From Melioribacteraceae bacterium (GTDB taxonomy: Bacteria > Bacteroidota > Ignavibacteria > Ignavibacteriales > Melioribacteraceae), in the NCBI GenBank assembly GCA_021647785.1, contig JAKIUC010000004.1, positions 56,543 through 120,542 of the forward strand: a stretch of 64,000 nucleotides of DNA, read 5' to 3'. Positions 63,478-64,000 of the stretch are shown one piece after another. The notes under the pieces were generated by a model that worked only from the letters and a program-made list of their open reading frames with translations, was not told the origin of the DNA and made no database searches. Every line of letters begins with the position of its first letter. Within the stretch, counting starts at the first letter, position 1. A program made the position numbers and the translations under genes.

Positions 63478-64000
63478 ATGAAAAATAACAAATTAAACTT
63501 TAGCGGACAAAAGATTTATGTAGGGATAGACGTACACAAAAAGTCGTGGGATATAGCAATAGTGATTAACGGAATGAAAGTAAAGAAATTATCAATGAAC
63601 CCCACTCCTGAAGAACTCTATAAATATTTAACAAAGCATTATCCTAAGGGAGAATATTATAGTGTTTATGAAGCTGGGTTTAGCGGGTTTTGGGCAGATA
63701 GAGAGTTACGAACTTTAGGGATAAAAAATATAATAGTAAATCCGGCAGACGTACCAACAAAAAGTAGAGAAAGACGAAGAAAGACCGATAGAATAGATTC
63801 TGGAAAATTAGCAAGAGAATTGAGTGTAGGACATTTGGATGGGATATACATACCGAAAGAAAAAGCAGAATCATTAAGAGTGCTGGTACGTTTGAGAAGA
63901 CAGTTAGTAACAGACCAAACAAGACAAAAGAATAGAATAAAATCACTACTGTTATTTTTGGGAGAAACCGTATCAGAAGATATTGAAGAAAAACATTGGT
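63398..64000 (+). mobile_element. IS110-family insertion sequence (left part; right side outside window)
   Basis: A perfect inverted repeat GATATCCTTG (63398-63407) and CAAGGATATC (63465-63474) immediately precedes a DEDD transposase that runs off the window. The exact left boundary is unknown, since IS110 elements lack standard terminal inverted repeats. For IS110 elements the 5' non-coding end is where the target-choosing bridge RNA is encoded. Confidence 0.7.
63478..64000 (+). CDS. IS110-family DEDD transposase (3' part outside window)
   Basis: The reading frame starts ATG at 63478 and is open to the right edge (174 codons). YVGIDVHKKSWDIAIV carries the first Asp, VYEAGFSGFW the Glu, and NPADVPTKSRERRRKTDRID the next acidic residues of the RuvC-like DEDD catalytic domain, followed by SLRVLVRLRRQLV and the coiled region KNRIKSLLLFLG. 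It recombines circular IS intermediates into target DNA. The C-terminal serine-containing domain is not in the window. Confidence 0.9.
   Translation, partial: MKNNKLNFSGQKIYVGIDVHKKSWDIAIVINGMKVKKLSMNPTPEELYKYLTKHYPKGEYYSVYEAGFSGFWADRELRTLGIKNIIVNPADVPTKSRERRRKTDRIDSGKLARELSVGHLDGIYIPKEKAESLRVLVRLRRQLVTDQTRQKNRIKSLLLFLGETVSEDIEEKHW

Overview
The window is AT-rich (roughly one-third GC by eye) and looks like a chromosome segment of a Bacteroidota/Chlorobi-group bacterium, most likely an uncultured member of the Ignavibacteria. Five large exported proteins (19129-20730, 39755-42169, 47806-51822, 52549-56367, 60264-62996) end in a type IX secretion (T9SS) sorting domain built around the YPNPFNPxT motif, which is typical of that lineage. 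Shine-Dalgarno sequences and consensus TTGACA-N17-TATAAT promoters are visible, which is less typical of classical Bacteroidetes. This taxonomic call is inference; no rRNA is present.

Layout. 1-2866: a chimeric amidohydrolase whose N-terminus duplicates the start of the neighbouring glycoside hydrolase. 3352-6655: small housekeeping genes (2Fe-2S ferredoxin, endonuclease III, HD phosphohydrolase, membrane protein, FmdB zinc ribbon). 6785-9449: a defence patch, with a type II restriction-modification pair that truncates a DUF418-like membrane gene, followed by a PD-(D/E)XK nuclease-like gene. 9482-14853 (minus): a patatin/Omp85-type outer-membrane protein, then yidC-rnpA-rpmH. 15280-18967: BtpA-family protein, an operon of CPBP protease, DUF2007-like protein and cdsA, then OsmC. 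19129-28499: a T9SS FG-GAP protein, a GH97 glycosidase, an aldo/keto reductase, a DUF481 barrel, threonine degradation (tdh-kbl) and carbonic anhydrase. 28800-32355: a MazEF-type module, the initiator tRNA-fMet, recN, and a PIN-toxin module flanked by a duplicated recN 3' end. 32468-45008: a lipoprotein/outer-membrane pair, hemW, a dicarboxylate symporter, proC, a MATE exporter, an M14 carboxypeptidase, a fused msrBA and pruA. 45358-62996: an extracytoplasmic region with three DUF4402 proteins, a lipoprotein, a giant BNR-repeat protein, a subtilase, a heparinase-like lyase and a beta-helix protein. 63478-64000: the start of an IS110-family transposase cut by the window edge.

How the parts work together. 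Nitrogen and carbon salvage is well represented: Tdh-Kbl convert threonine to glycine, PruA feeds proline carbon to glutamate while ProC makes proline, and a DAACS carrier imports C4-dicarboxylates or glutamate. A second theme is polysaccharide and protein breakdown outside the cytoplasm (GH63-like, GH97, heparinase-like, beta-helix, M14 and S8 peptidases).

Non-coding DNA is unusually rich in dispersed palindromic elements: a MITE-like element with perfect 17-bp terminal inverted repeats and a decayed copy, a palindrome family found upstream of four genes, a 55-bp repeat present twice in inverted orientation, and a GC-rich repeat captured in frame inside a sorting domain. Two nearly identical CRP/FNR-like palindromes and a sigma-54-type promoter mark the most interesting regulatory sites. 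I did not find a wholly new multi-gene system. The strongest candidates for follow-up are the recN-flanked toxin module, the chimeric amidohydrolase, the shared operators and the repeat captured in a sorting domain.
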